DNA from: a virus | DNA length: 20,401 nucleotides | Virus record (IMG/VR): IMGVR_UViG_3300020183_000567 | Coordinates: 1 to 20,401 of that record | Direction: 5' to 3' (one strand) | In this document: one piece after another, positions 1 through 7,022 of the stretch | How positions within the stretch are numbered: the first letter of the stretch is position 1 | Layout of the letters: each line of letters opens with the position of its first letter | Made by a program: the position numbers and the translations under genes | The notes under the pieces: generated by a model | Database searches by the model: none | The model's input: the letters and a program-made list of their open reading frames with translations, nothing else | What the model was told of the DNA's origin: nothing

Positions 1-182
1 AGCGCTGAGACATTCGCCAGCGTATTGATGCCAGCCTGACGCACATCCGCCTCTGGGACGCCGTATTGCGGATTGATCGCGCCGGGTTCAGCATACCGGC
101 CACGATTCAACAGGAAGTCGCCAGCTCCACCAAATGCGCTTCCAATTGCGCCGCCAACATTGCCGAGCAGACCCTCAATCAT
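1..182 (-). CDS. Partial virion-module protein, runs off the window
   Basis: The first 60 codons of a gene that continues beyond base 1. It starts MIEGLLGNVGGAIGSAFGGA, a glycine-rich hydrophobic segment able to enter a membrane, then GDFLLNRGRYAEPGAINPQY and VPEADVRQAG. The ATG has an AAGGAGAG site about six bases upstream and starts 11 bases after the previous stop. The style fits another internal virion or ejection protein, but the missing part prevents identification. Confidence 0.75.
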   Translation of the reverse strand, partial: MIEGLLGNVGGAIGSAFGGAGDFLLNRGRYAEPGAINPQYGVPEADVRQAGINTLANVSA

Positions 183-193
183 TTTGTCTCTCC

Positions 194-877
194 TTACCCC
201 AGAAGCCCCTGAAGGACTTGGGAAGCGCGGAAGAAGTCCGCAGGATTTTCAACATCGCCCCAATTTACTTGCGACGGAAGAGTAGCGCCAGCAGGCAGAA
301 CAGGCATTGAATTCGATTGCGTCGGGTTCCCAAGAAGCCTCTGCATGAAACTTTCACGAACGCTTATGTCAGCAGGACGAGGCGGCGGCAGCGGAACATT
401 CGCAGGAGGCAAAAAGCCAGCAGCCGGAGCAGCAGCATCCGTTGGAGTTATGTTCATGGGAGGCGGTGCCATTGGAGTGAAACCACCCAGCGGGGCCATA
501 CCCATAACTCCTGGCGGAGGAACCGGCATTGCAGACGGCATCGCAACACCGCGAGGCATCCCAGGCTGCAACATAATGGGCAATGCCGGAGCAACTCCTG
601 TTGGAGCGCGGTTGAGTTGATTATACAGAGCCTGCATATATTCAGGAGAATTGGTTGCAGAAGCAGGCAATGATGGAGCAACTCCCGTTGCAGCCAAACG
701 CCGCTGCGCTTCCAGCATATTACGCATTCCCATATTTCCAAGGGTTCCGTCACGGCTGAACGGCCTATCGTATGGCTGGAACGTCGCGCGACCTCCAAGC
801 GTGAAATCACGATCTACCGCATTCGAAAACGATCTCGGGTTTGTGCGCCCCATAATCTGATCCATCAACGTCGCCAT
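194..877 (-). CDS. Proline/Met/Ala-rich virion-module protein, unknown function
   Basis: A 227-residue low-complexity protein. After an N-terminal region (GRTNPRSFSNAVDRDFTLGG) and a short helix LGNMGMRNMLEAQRRLA, residues about 85-175 are dominated by Pro, Met, Ala and Gly (for example MPVPPPGVMGMAPLGG and MAPPPMNITP). The C-terminus is more ordered (VRESFMQRLLGNPTQ, NPADFFRASQVLQGLLG). Position after the tail-lysozyme gene, and the shared style of its second half, suggest an ejected or tail-interior protein. The ATG overlaps the previous stop as TGATG and AGAGGA lies upstream. No recognised family. Confidence 0.75.
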   Translation of the reverse strand: MATLMDQIMGRTNPRSFSNAVDRDFTLGGRATFQPYDRPFSRDGTLGNMGMRNMLEAQRRLAATGVAPSLPASATNSPEYMQALYNQLNRAPTGVAPALPIMLQPGMPRGVAMPSAMPVPPPGVMGMAPLGGFTPMAPPPMNITPTDAAAPAAGFLPPANVPLPPPRPADISVRESFMQRLLGNPTQSNSMPVLPAGATLPSQVNWGDVENPADFFRASQVLQGLLG

Positions 878-1731
878 CAGAGTAATCCTCTCATCGTCTG
901 GATCGGGCTATATTGCCCGCGTACGAAATTAGGTTGCAGCAACGACATAGGCCGCTGCCGCATGGCATCTTCTCTCATCCCGGCAGCCATCATGGCCTGG
1001 AAAGGAGCAATCGCGCTTTGCTGCTGCCTCAAGGACTCCGCCGCCTGTCGCGCCTGCAAGTCGGCTTGCTCCTGCGGGATCATCTCTGGGGCCGGGATAG
1101 CGCCACCCGTCAGGAAGCTGCCAAATCGTTGCGCCTGCGTCATTACGTCTGGCGCGTAAGCCATTTTAGGGCCGCCAAGATACGGCGCTGGCGTCATAGG
1201 CTCAGGGCTGAGTGGGCTGCCAACCTGCGTCAAATCCGGCGATTGCTGACCAGCAGGAATACTATCCAGAAATTTCCTTCTTGTTTCATGATGATGCGCG
1301 TATTTGGGATCATTAAAACGCCAGCGGATGTAGTTGCGTCCAAGAACTTCTGCGGCCTGTTCCGGGTCGATATTAGGATTGGCCAAGAATTGTTCGCGTG
1401 TGCGTGCATAAGCAGGATTTGTTTCCATTTCCCGTTTAATAAACTGGGCTTGAGCCTGCAAAGTTTCAGGTCCAGGAATAATCTGTCCACCCTCACCGAT
1501 GCGGCCCGCCTGCCTTAGATATTCAAGAGCCTTCGTCCTTCGATCACCCTGAAAACTCATCAAACCAAAATTCGTCGCACGATTGGCCGGGTCAGAGTGT
1601 GTGCCGTAGATGTAGCGAGACTGAAGACCTGTTTCACGGCCCGTTTCAGCCGCAAGAGCGCGAGCCTGCGCGTCAGAGAAACCAGCGCCCCTAAATGCGT
1701 TGTAAATGTCAGTTATGGGGACTCTAGCCAC
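877..1731 (-). CDS. Tail lysozyme-like virion protein
   Basis: A 284-residue protein. Residues 1 to about 140 match the phage tail lysozyme pattern: DIYNAFRGAGFSDAQARALA, AETGRETG with the likely catalytic Glu, SRYIYGTHSDPANRATNFGL and MSFQGDRRTKALEYL. It would open peptidoglycan during DNA entry. The second half is disordered and rich in Pro, Gln, Ala and Met, as in ejected proteins. The start is GTG at 1731, with GGAG eight bases upstream; a GTG at 1752 has no site. It overlaps the end of the PP-loop gene by eight bases and its stop overlaps the next ATG as TGATG. Confidence 0.85.
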   Translation of the reverse strand: MARVPITDIYNAFRGAGFSDAQARALAAETGRETGLQSRYIYGTHSDPANRATNFGLMSFQGDRRTKALEYLRQAGRIGEGGQIIPGPETLQAQAQFIKREMETNPAYARTREQFLANPNIDPEQAAEVLGRNYIRWRFNDPKYAHHHETRRKFLDSIPAGQQSPDLTQVGSPLSPEPMTPAPYLGGPKMAYAPDVMTQAQRFGSFLTGGAIPAPEMIPQEQADLQARQAAESLRQQQSAIAPFQAMMAAGMREDAMRQRPMSLLQPNFVRGQYSPIQTMRGLL

Positions 1732-2413
1732 AAGCGTTGCTCCACTGCTCACGAACAGCTTGGTCTATAATACCAAGTCGCCGCTTAATTTCCAACTTGC
1801 GATCTTCAGGCAGGTTCTCAATTCTGCGCTGATTGTCTGCAAGATAGGCCGTGCAATCCCAGCAATCGCGGCCTGTCTTTTCGCCATCCTCATAGCCCGG
1901 AGCCAACTCCGCTCCCACATCTTTGAGATATGAAAACACTTGCTGCGTTGTCCATTCGTATATTGGCATCAAATAGGTGACGCCATAAACAATCTCTCCA
2001 TCACGCGCGGTAGATTTATGCTCATCCTCCCTGCGCTGGCCCTTGATTGCCTTCGTTGCGCCGCATTCAACAACCGCGCGATGAAGCGGAAACCAAATAT
2101 TCTCAGCGCAGCAATTCAGATATGGCTGCATCAAAGGAAGGTCGTTGCCATAAATCGCACGCCCAAGGCTGGAGTTCCGAACCGGCAAAACATCAACCGG
2201 CCAGCCATTCTGCGCCACATTGCCAGGCTGGTTGGTCTTCACTTCGATAAAACGAGGTAACCGCCGCTTCCATCCTTCCATGTACTCGATCATCTCAGGA
2301 TAAACCGCCCCTGTATTCACCCAGATGACTGGGAGACGATCCCAGACATCGCGGTAAAGATAGAGACAGGCGAGACTGTCCTTTCCTCCTGAGAACAGCA
2401 ACCCCGTATCCAT
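1724..2413 (-). CDS. PP-loop enzyme, phosphoadenosine phosphosulfate reductase family
   Basis: A 229-residue enzyme with the ATP-pyrophosphatase (PP-loop) motif SGGKDS at 8-13, followed by LPVIWVNTGAVYPEM, the KGQRREDEHKS block at 124-134, and PIYEWTTQQVFSYLKDVG at about 150-167, all typical of the PAPS reductase family. Cysteines lie at 101-102 (NCCAEN) and in CWDC (184-187). The ECGLH end of true CysH reductases is absent, so reduction of PAPS is doubtful; family relatives also act in sulfur transfer or nucleotide thiolation. It is coupled to the ejection gene by TAATG and overlaps the start of the tail-lysozyme gene. Why an enzyme of this kind sits inside the virion module is unknown. Confidence 0.85.
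   Translation of the reverse strand: MDTGLLFSGGKDSLACLYLYRDVWDRLPVIWVNTGAVYPEMIEYMEGWKRRLPRFIEVKTNQPGNVAQNGWPVDVLPVRNSSLGRAIYGNDLPLMQPYLNCCAENIWFPLHRAVVECGATKAIKGQRREDEHKSTARDGEIVYGVTYLMPIYEWTTQQVFSYLKDVGAELAPGYEDGEKTGRDCWDCTAYLADNQRRIENLPEDRKLEIKRRLGIIDQAVREQWSNACG
1740..1743 (-). promoter_or_regulatory. Shine-Dalgarno fixing the GTG start of the tail lysozyme gene
   Basis: GGAG eight bases before the GTG at 1731, inside the PP-loop gene. An upstream in-frame GTG at 1752 lacks any such element. Confidence 0.5.
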
Positions 2414-3348
2414 TAAAACGACGCCAAGGCTGCAATTCCTGACGCAAACGTACCAAGGCCACCAAGCCCAGTCAGCAGGTTGCTGCCCTGTGCCCCGCCC
2501 GTTGCTGTCTGTGTCGTTGTTTGCCCATAAGGCGTTGCACCAACGGCAGCCAAACGTAGATTAAGTTGCTGAAGCGGGTAGTCGCGCTGCTCGACAAAGC
2601 GGGCATAGGCATCATCCAAAGCCCGCTGGGCCAGTTGTTGTTGCTGTGCGCCAATCGACTCAATAGCACCAGCATCCGTAAGTCCCATTTGCTGACGCTG
2701 GGCAGCAAGGCTCCCAAGCACACTCGCCCCCTGCAATCCAAGGCCCGCCCCAGCCAGACCGGCTTGCTGGTTCGCAAGAGCAGCCTGCAACTGGCGAGCC
2801 TGATCTGCCTGCATGAGCTGCTGGGCCTGCGTATAGCCCTGAGCGCGCAGTTGGGCCGACAGGTCACCAATACCGCGCGCGCCCTCTGCCGCAGCTACAC
2901 CCTCAGCAATCCCCTGACGCGATCCGCCAAACGCCCTAGCCTGAGACGCCTGCCCCGCAATCTGGTTAAGCTGACGCTGCAAGGCGCTTTCAGCGTTAGC
3001 CGTCGCGCGCTGCTCAACTTCAGATAGATAGGGGTTCATATAAGCGCTAATATCGCCCTGCGGCATCGTCATGGCCGACACCTGCTGGGGCGTATAGAAA
3101 GCACTCTGGGCCGCTGCCCCCATGCCAGCCGTGAGCGCAGGAAGATAGGAGCCGACATTCTGCTGGGCCATCTGGAAGGCTTGTTGCTGCTCAGGCGAAA
3201 AGCCAGCCACAGTTGAGCCTGTATAGGGCTGATATGGCCGCTGGGCCAATTCCCCGGCAATACGAAGATTCTCCTGAGCGGCTTCATTCAGCCACGGTGG
3301 CAGTTCTGTCCTCTGAACGGTCGTTTGCGGGCCTGAACTTTTACCCAT
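2413..3348 (-). CDS. Putative internal virion / DNA ejection protein
   Basis: A 311-residue Gln/Ala/Gly-rich helical protein. The N-terminus has ELPPWLNEAAQENLRIAGEL and PYQPYTGSTVAGFSPEQQQA, a pattern common in podoviral proteins placed just after the tail genes. The middle has long amphipathic Ala/Gln helices (EQRATANAESALQRQLNQIA and more), and the C-terminus is a glycine-rich hydrophobic stretch (LLTGLGGLGTFASGIAALAS) that could enter a membrane. This suits a protein ejected with the DNA. Its ATG overlaps the previous gene by eight bases with GGAGAG upstream. The role is inferred from composition and position. Confidence 0.72.
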   Translation of the reverse strand: MGKSSGPQTTVQRTELPPWLNEAAQENLRIAGELAQRPYQPYTGSTVAGFSPEQQQAFQMAQQNVGSYLPALTAGMGAAAQSAFYTPQQVSAMTMPQGDISAYMNPYLSEVEQRATANAESALQRQLNQIAGQASQARAFGGSRQGIAEGVAAAEGARGIGDLSAQLRAQGYTQAQQLMQADQARQLQAALANQQAGLAGAGLGLQGASVLGSLAAQRQQMGLTDAGAIESIGAQQQQLAQRALDDAYARFVEQRDYPLQQLNLRLAAVGATPYGQTTTQTATGGAQGSNLLTGLGGLGTFASGIAALASF

Positions 3349-3682
3349 CTTTACTCTCCAAGGGCAGTGCGTAGGTCACGCCAACGCGCCTCCATCCATA
3401 ACTAGGCAGAACTTTCTGCCACCCAAATCTCCCTGACATTACCATAAAATCACAACCGTGTTTACGGCCAAATTCAGAGACCCTTGGCTGCATTGCCATG
3501 ACTTCATCCAAGTCGCCAAAAGCCAAAAAAACGTTCAACTCTCTCTTTTTCGGATGTTGGACAATCTGGGTTATGACCGTTGCATTGTCAGACCAGAACG
3601 CCTGCATCCTTCCTTCGTTTAGGGCTGCAATAACGTCAGCCACACTATGCGTATCACCCCCCAACCGGAGAGCCTTTTCCAT
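3341..3682 (-). CDS. GNAT-like phage protein
   Basis: A 113-residue protein whose core resembles the N-acetyltransferase fold seen in small proteins of T7-like and other podoviral genomes. Visible elements are AALNEGRMQAFWSDNATVIT, a strand pair KRELNVFLAFGDLDEVM, a helix QPRVSEFGRKHGCDFMVMSG and a final WQKVLPSYGWRRVGVTYALP. A classical acetyl-CoA Gln/Arg-x-x-Gly-x-Gly loop is not obvious, so activity is uncertain. The start at 3682 lies one base after the previous stop; a TTG at 3712 would add ten residues and cannot be excluded. No strong Shine-Dalgarno precedes either. It overlaps the next gene by eight bases. Confidence 0.65.
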   Translation of the reverse strand: MEKALRLGGDTHSVADVIAALNEGRMQAFWSDNATVITQIVQHPKKRELNVFLAFGDLDEVMAMQPRVSEFGRKHGCDFMVMSGRFGWQKVLPSYGWRRVGVTYALPLESKDG

Positions 3683-3683
3683 C

Positions 3684-3914
3684 TTAGTAAGGAGGCGAGC
3701 CTGTTTGTCCAAGGGGCACCGATGTCGTTACGAGGTTCCCCAAATTATCTACCGTAACCTTCCAAACACCACCATCGGGCGCTTGCAGAAGGATGCTATC
3801 AACAGCTTCAATCCGGTTAACAGTAAAACTAAACGCCTGCTCAATAGCAGAAAAGGCGCGGTTAAAGAAGCCTGGGTCATAGCCCGGAGGCGGGTTTGAG
3901 ACTTGTATCCTCAT
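3684..3914 (-). CDS. Small phage protein, 76 aa
   Basis: A 76-residue protein. The N-terminal half is helical with NRAFSAIEQAFSFTVNRIEA; the second half is a beta hairpin of the type LLQAPDGGVWKVTVDNLGNL followed by Val-Thr-Thr. Such small proteins often follow nozzle genes in podoviral genomes; I know no assigned function. The ATG overlaps the nozzle stop as ATGA and has AAAGG about six bases upstream. The gene ends one base before the next ATG. Confidence 0.75.
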   Translation of the reverse strand: MRIQVSNPPPGYDPGFFNRAFSAIEQAFSFTVNRIEAVDSILLQAPDGGVWKVTVDNLGNLVTTSVPLGQTGSPPY

Positions 3915-5866
3915 CTGCCGCCTTTCGCTGTGAAGTCAATCCGCATCTCGCCAATGCTCCACGGAGCATCTTCTGTGGATTCAACCTTGATCCTAAAGTC
4001 GCGCCCAGTGACTCGCATATCAGTGTAGCCGTCAGAACGTGGATGATAAGGACCGGATTCGGTTTCAGCGCCCTCTGGGGTGAAGGACGAAAATACCTGC
4101 AACTGAGTGCTGTCGTAACCATATCCGCTGTCTGTTATAGCCTGGCGTAAGAATGATATCTTTCCACCATTCTGGATATTTAGAGAGCTTGTCTCAGCAT
4201 ATCTGTCGGTCTCGATAGGAACACCAGCAGCCGTCCATCCTGACTCTTGGAAAAAGAGATCATTGTTGCTGTCCGCAGCAAGAGGAAACTTGTAAACGCC
4301 AGCGCCATAAGCCGCCGTCCGGTCCATTTCTCCAATAGACCACCAACCCTCAGAATAATTGTAAACGACATAACGATCTGGTGTGGTTGAGCCTACAGAT
4401 GGATACCAGAACCATGCTTCTGGAAACACGTTGTTCTCAGAGCCATGCGTATAAAGCGGCCCGTAATCTTGATCTATGTTCTCAAATACGAAAGCGCCAA
4501 CATCACAAGACAGCGTCTTCACAACACCACCATCGTAAACCCAGAAACTTTCCTCGCCCATCCAGATGCAGCGCCCAGCGTATGTCGCAAAGGATTTGGG
4601 AGCCATAAGTCCACACCCGAATCCAATTCGCTCAATGCTGTAAATGTAAGGAAGACCGATGTAGCGCATGAGCCACGCTTCATCCTTCGTCCAGATCAGG
4701 GTTCCTTCTCGAACCGGAGCGCACATAACAAGTTGGCTTGATGTGTCGATGTCCAGATAACCAGCCGTATTGGTCGTAGATGCAAAGTTCCAGTCGGAGT
4801 AATCTTCACGAGAAGACCACGCAACGCGCCGGTTGTTTCCGCCAGATCCGATAAGAACGGCATGACGCTCAGGGGTCACAATGACAGCCCTGTTGTTGGT
4901 TGGGACTGCTGGGGATATTACGGCCTGACCGCCTGTTCCTGTTGTGTTAGACCCTGAGTCATTTACAGTAAATGTATCAAGAGTCGGAACCGTTGCTATG
5001 GTAAATGTATCATTAAAGGTACCTTCTGTGTTTCCAGTAATAATAACAGTGTCTCCAATCCCAAAGCCGTGGTAATTGTTCATGGTAAATGTAATCACGT
5101 TGGACACACGAGACGCAGATGCTATGCCCTCAATGCCAGCAACATCAGCTTCTGTTTCTCCGTTTTGGAAATGAAGCAGGCGTCCATCGCTTGACGCCAC
5201 AGCAAGAACATCCCCACCCCAGTTATCAAAGGTCCACGAAAAAGACGGGATAAAGGCTGAAGAGGCGGGCCGAATATCATCAGGGTCAAGAGAAGCCGTG
5301 CCTCCAGACGAAGATGCGTTAGCGGCAGTCTGTGAATAAGTAAATGTCGTACTACCAGTTATGGTTATTGAAAATGTGCCATTAAAGCTGGAGTTAGTAA
5401 CCCCGGCAATAACAACATACGTTCCAGTCTGAAACTGATGATTAGTTGAAGTTGTTATCGTAACTGTATTTGATGACCTTACAGCGGTGGAGATCGTATA
5501 AATAGGATCATCAAGGCCGTAATACAAATCGCCATAATCACTCGCGCCATAGGCTCCGGTTAGGCCAACAGTTTCGCCCGTGAACCCGCTTGGGGTAATG
5601 TTTGTATAGGTCGCCCCGTCAAGAACATAAAGACCGGAGCTTAACCCCAACAAGGCAAGCTGTATGTTGTCATTTGTTGACCATGCAAAAATGCCCCTGA
5701 CGGCAGAGGGCAGCGGGGTTTCTGTAATGCGCTCCCATCCGCCAACCGGCATCAGCTCCCCAGATCGCCAGCGTATCAAGTTGGCGTCATACCAGCGCCC
5801 TTTGACCTGCAATGGGGTTGCGGCCCTAACAACACCAGGAGGAATATTTAGAGGAGCAAGAGGCAT
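3911..5866 (-). CDS. Tail nozzle-like structural protein
   Basis: A 651-residue beta-rich protein. The opening MPLAPLNIPPGVVRAATPLQ, with KGRWYDANLIRWRSGELMPVGG, is typical of large podoviral tail proteins thought to form the nozzle below the adaptor; propeller-like blocks follow (GIFAWSTNDNIQLALLGLSS, WTFDNWGGDVLAVASSDGRL, ERHAVLIGSGGNNRRVAWSS). Two similar beta domains are inserted at about residues 155-200 and 255-315, each with the pattern VTIT or ITFT, a glycine-rich turn, then F-N-T-F-I. The start at 5866 is chosen over an ATG 11 codons upstream because it overlaps the previous stop as TAATG and has GGGAAG seven bases before it. It precedes the ejection genes, as expected. Confidence 0.82.
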   Translation of the reverse strand: MPLAPLNIPPGVVRAATPLQVKGRWYDANLIRWRSGELMPVGGWERITETPLPSAVRGIFAWSTNDNIQLALLGLSSGLYVLDGATYTNITPSGFTGETVGLTGAYGASDYGDLYYGLDDPIYTISTAVRSSNTVTITTSTNHQFQTGTYVVIAGVTNSSFNGTFSITITGSTTFTYSQTAANASSSGGTASLDPDDIRPASSAFIPSFSWTFDNWGGDVLAVASSDGRLLHFQNGETEADVAGIEGIASASRVSNVITFTMNNYHGFGIGDTVIITGNTEGTFNDTFTIATVPTLDTFTVNDSGSNTTGTGGQAVISPAVPTNNRAVIVTPERHAVLIGSGGNNRRVAWSSREDYSDWNFASTTNTAGYLDIDTSSQLVMCAPVREGTLIWTKDEAWLMRYIGLPYIYSIERIGFGCGLMAPKSFATYAGRCIWMGEESFWVYDGGVVKTLSCDVGAFVFENIDQDYGPLYTHGSENNVFPEAWFWYPSVGSTTPDRYVVYNYSEGWWSIGEMDRTAAYGAGVYKFPLAADSNNDLFFQESGWTAAGVPIETDRYAETSSLNIQNGGKISFLRQAITDSGYGYDSTQLQVFSSFTPEGAETESGPYHPRSDGYTDMRVTGRDFRIKVESTEDAPWSIGEMRIDFTAKGGR

Positions 5867-6078
5867 TAGTTCTTCCCAAACAGTTGTGTAATACCCCAAG
5901 TCAGGCCCGAGCCAAGAAAGGCTGCAATTCCCATCATAACACGACCGCCGCCCTTAATTGAAGAAAACTCATCGCGCATCTCTCTTACGTCTGTTTTGAG
6001 TTCTTTCATTTCTCGGTTAAGCACCTCGATCTGAGTGATGAGCGACCCGATCTCACGCTCTAAGCTGTTTTCAGCCAT
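5866..6078 (-). CDS. Small coiled-coil membrane protein (XhlA-like)
   Basis: A 70-residue protein with an N-terminal coiled coil (IGSLITQIEVLNREMKELKT, heptad spacing of Ile and Leu) and one C-terminal membrane segment (VMMGIAAFLGSGLTWGITQL) ending in a Lys-Asn tail. This layout resembles the XhlA family of lysis-associated proteins, and the gene closes the lysis cassette. A holin partner or antiholin role is inference. The start at 6078 is chosen because it overlaps the o-spanin stop as TGATG; the frame is open nine codons further up. Its stop overlaps the nozzle gene as TAATG. Confidence 0.75.
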   Translation of the reverse strand: MAENSLEREIGSLITQIEVLNREMKELKTDVREMRDEFSSIKGGGRVMMGIAAFLGSGLTWGITQLFGKN

Positions 6079-6317
6079 CACTTCAGACCTTCCAGCACCC
6101 GGCAAGCGTCTCGCAGCTTGCTGTAGTCCGTAATTAACACCTTAACATTCGGCCCTGCCTGCCAAAACTCTTGAGCCGCCTGCCGCTGGAATGCGACAGG
6201 ATATTCTGCCAGAGGCGGGCAGCGACTAGAAGCGACCGTTTGACAGCCGGTCAGCAGTGGCATCGTCAGAGCGATGCTCAACCACAATTTTAGCCGCCTT
6301 TCGTGTTGCTTCTGCAT
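6078..6317 (-). CDS. o-spanin (Rz1-like outer membrane lipoprotein)
   Basis: A 79-residue lipoprotein. The start at 6317 gives MQKQHERRLKLWLSIALTMP, a basic N-region and hydrophobic core, then a lipobox LLTGC with the acylated Cys at residue 25. The mature part, with SSRCPPLAEYPVAFQRQAAQ and a short helical end, resembles Rz1-type outer membrane spanins. A longer frame extends upstream but only this start places a signal peptide at the N-terminus. It begins inside the i-spanin gene in a different frame, overlapping it by 92 bases, and its stop overlaps the next gene as TGATG. Its presence implies a Gram-negative host. Confidence 0.85.
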   Translation of the reverse strand: MQKQHERRLKLWLSIALTMPLLTGCQTVASSRCPPLAEYPVAFQRQAAQEFWQAGPNVKVLITDYSKLRDACRVLEGLK

Positions 6318-6438
6318 CCGCCTGCGCCTCTCTACTGCGGGCCTCAGCCAGTCCCTCATTTCGGGACGCTCTTGCGAGCATCCAGACAAGAAAGACAATG
6401 GTTGCGACACCGCCAACAAGGACCAATATCTCCGTCAT
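6226..6438 (-). CDS. i-spanin (Rz-like inner membrane spanin)
   Basis: A 70-residue protein with one N-terminal membrane anchor (TEILVLVGGVATIVFLVWML) followed by a charged Ala/Glu/Arg helical stretch (EGLAEARSREAQADAEATRK) that suits a periplasmic coiled coil. It would join the o-spanin to bridge and fuse the inner and outer membranes at the last lysis step. The o-spanin gene starts inside it in another frame, as in lambda Rz/Rz1. It is shorter than typical Rz proteins, so assignment leans on the architecture. Confidence 0.75.
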   Translation of the reverse strand: MTEILVLVGGVATIVFLVWMLARASRNEGLAEARSREAQADAEATRKAAKIVVEHRSDDATADRLSNGRF

Positions 6439-6635
6439 GTCTTTGGCGTGTTGTCTATTTTCAGTGCCGCATATACCGGCGGGATTACTGCGATCAGGAC
6501 GCCAACAAGCTGAACGAGACCATCCACGACAGCGCCTTGCGCCGGAGCGCCAATCCAGCCCTTACCGACGCCGAAAGCCGCGCCAGCCGAAACAGCGTAA
6601 CGAACGATCATCATAATATTTGGGCTTACTTCCAT
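6435..6635 (-). CDS. Holin (Pam3-gp28-like)
   Basis: A 66-residue membrane protein with two hydrophobic segments, about residues 7-26 (IMMIVRYAVSAGAAFGVGKG) and about 38-59 (DGLVQLVGVLIAVIPPVYAA), joined by a short loop, ending in a charged tail. Small size, two membrane helices and its place between endolysin and spanins identify it as a holin; the RYAVSAGAAFGVGKGWI pattern resembles the Pam3-gp28 holin family. An AGGAGAG site precedes the ATG. Its stop overlaps the i-spanin start as ATGA. Confidence 0.85.
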   Translation of the reverse strand: MEVSPNIMMIVRYAVSAGAAFGVGKGWIGAPAQGAVVDGLVQLVGVLIAVIPPVYAALKIDNTPKT

Positions 6636-6644
6636 CGTTCTCTC

Positions 6645-7022
6645 CTATGCGGGATATTTGGCCCACGGCAGTTGATAATGCGGGCCGTCACGGAATGATA
6701 TCCAATCGCCACCCCACTCGATTGAAACTTTCTCAGCACGGGCCGCAGCCTTCATGGCTTTGGCGAATTTGGCGTAGAGCGGCCAGTCCCACCGAACCTT
6801 GCCGCCAATCTTGATTGCGACATCCACCGCATGGCCTGTCAGATGGCGGGATTTCAGGGTTTTGGAAGCCCCGGCAGCCTTTAGCTGTTTCTGACGCTTC
6901 AGCGTCCGCAGCCCTTCCGTCACGATGAAATCAATGCCGCTATCTTCAGCGGCGCGGCGAACCACCCTGACCAGATCAGAGTGAACGCCTTTGAGATTTC
7001 GTTCGCTGCGAGTGTCCATCAT
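6645..7022 (-). CDS. Endolysin: M15 family peptidase (L-alanyl-D-glutamate endopeptidase type)
   Basis: A 125-residue peptidase that cuts the peptide stems of peptidoglycan at lysis. The M15 zinc signature is complete: SRHLTGHAVDV gives H60 and D67, IEWGGDW gives the catalytic Glu/Asp region (E102-D106) and DGPHYQL gives H115. Length matches the single-domain T5-type lysins. There is no signal peptide, so release depends on the holin encoded directly downstream. The ATG at 7022 shares one base with the fibre stop; the ATG at 7019 is equally possible because GAAGG precedes both. It is the first gene of the lysis cassette. Confidence 0.92.
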   Translation of the reverse strand: MMDTRSERNLKGVHSDLVRVVRRAAEDSGIDFIVTEGLRTLKRQKQLKAAGASKTLKSRHLTGHAVDVAIKIGGKVRWDWPLYAKFAKAMKAAARAEKVSIEWGGDWISFRDGPHYQLPWAKYPA

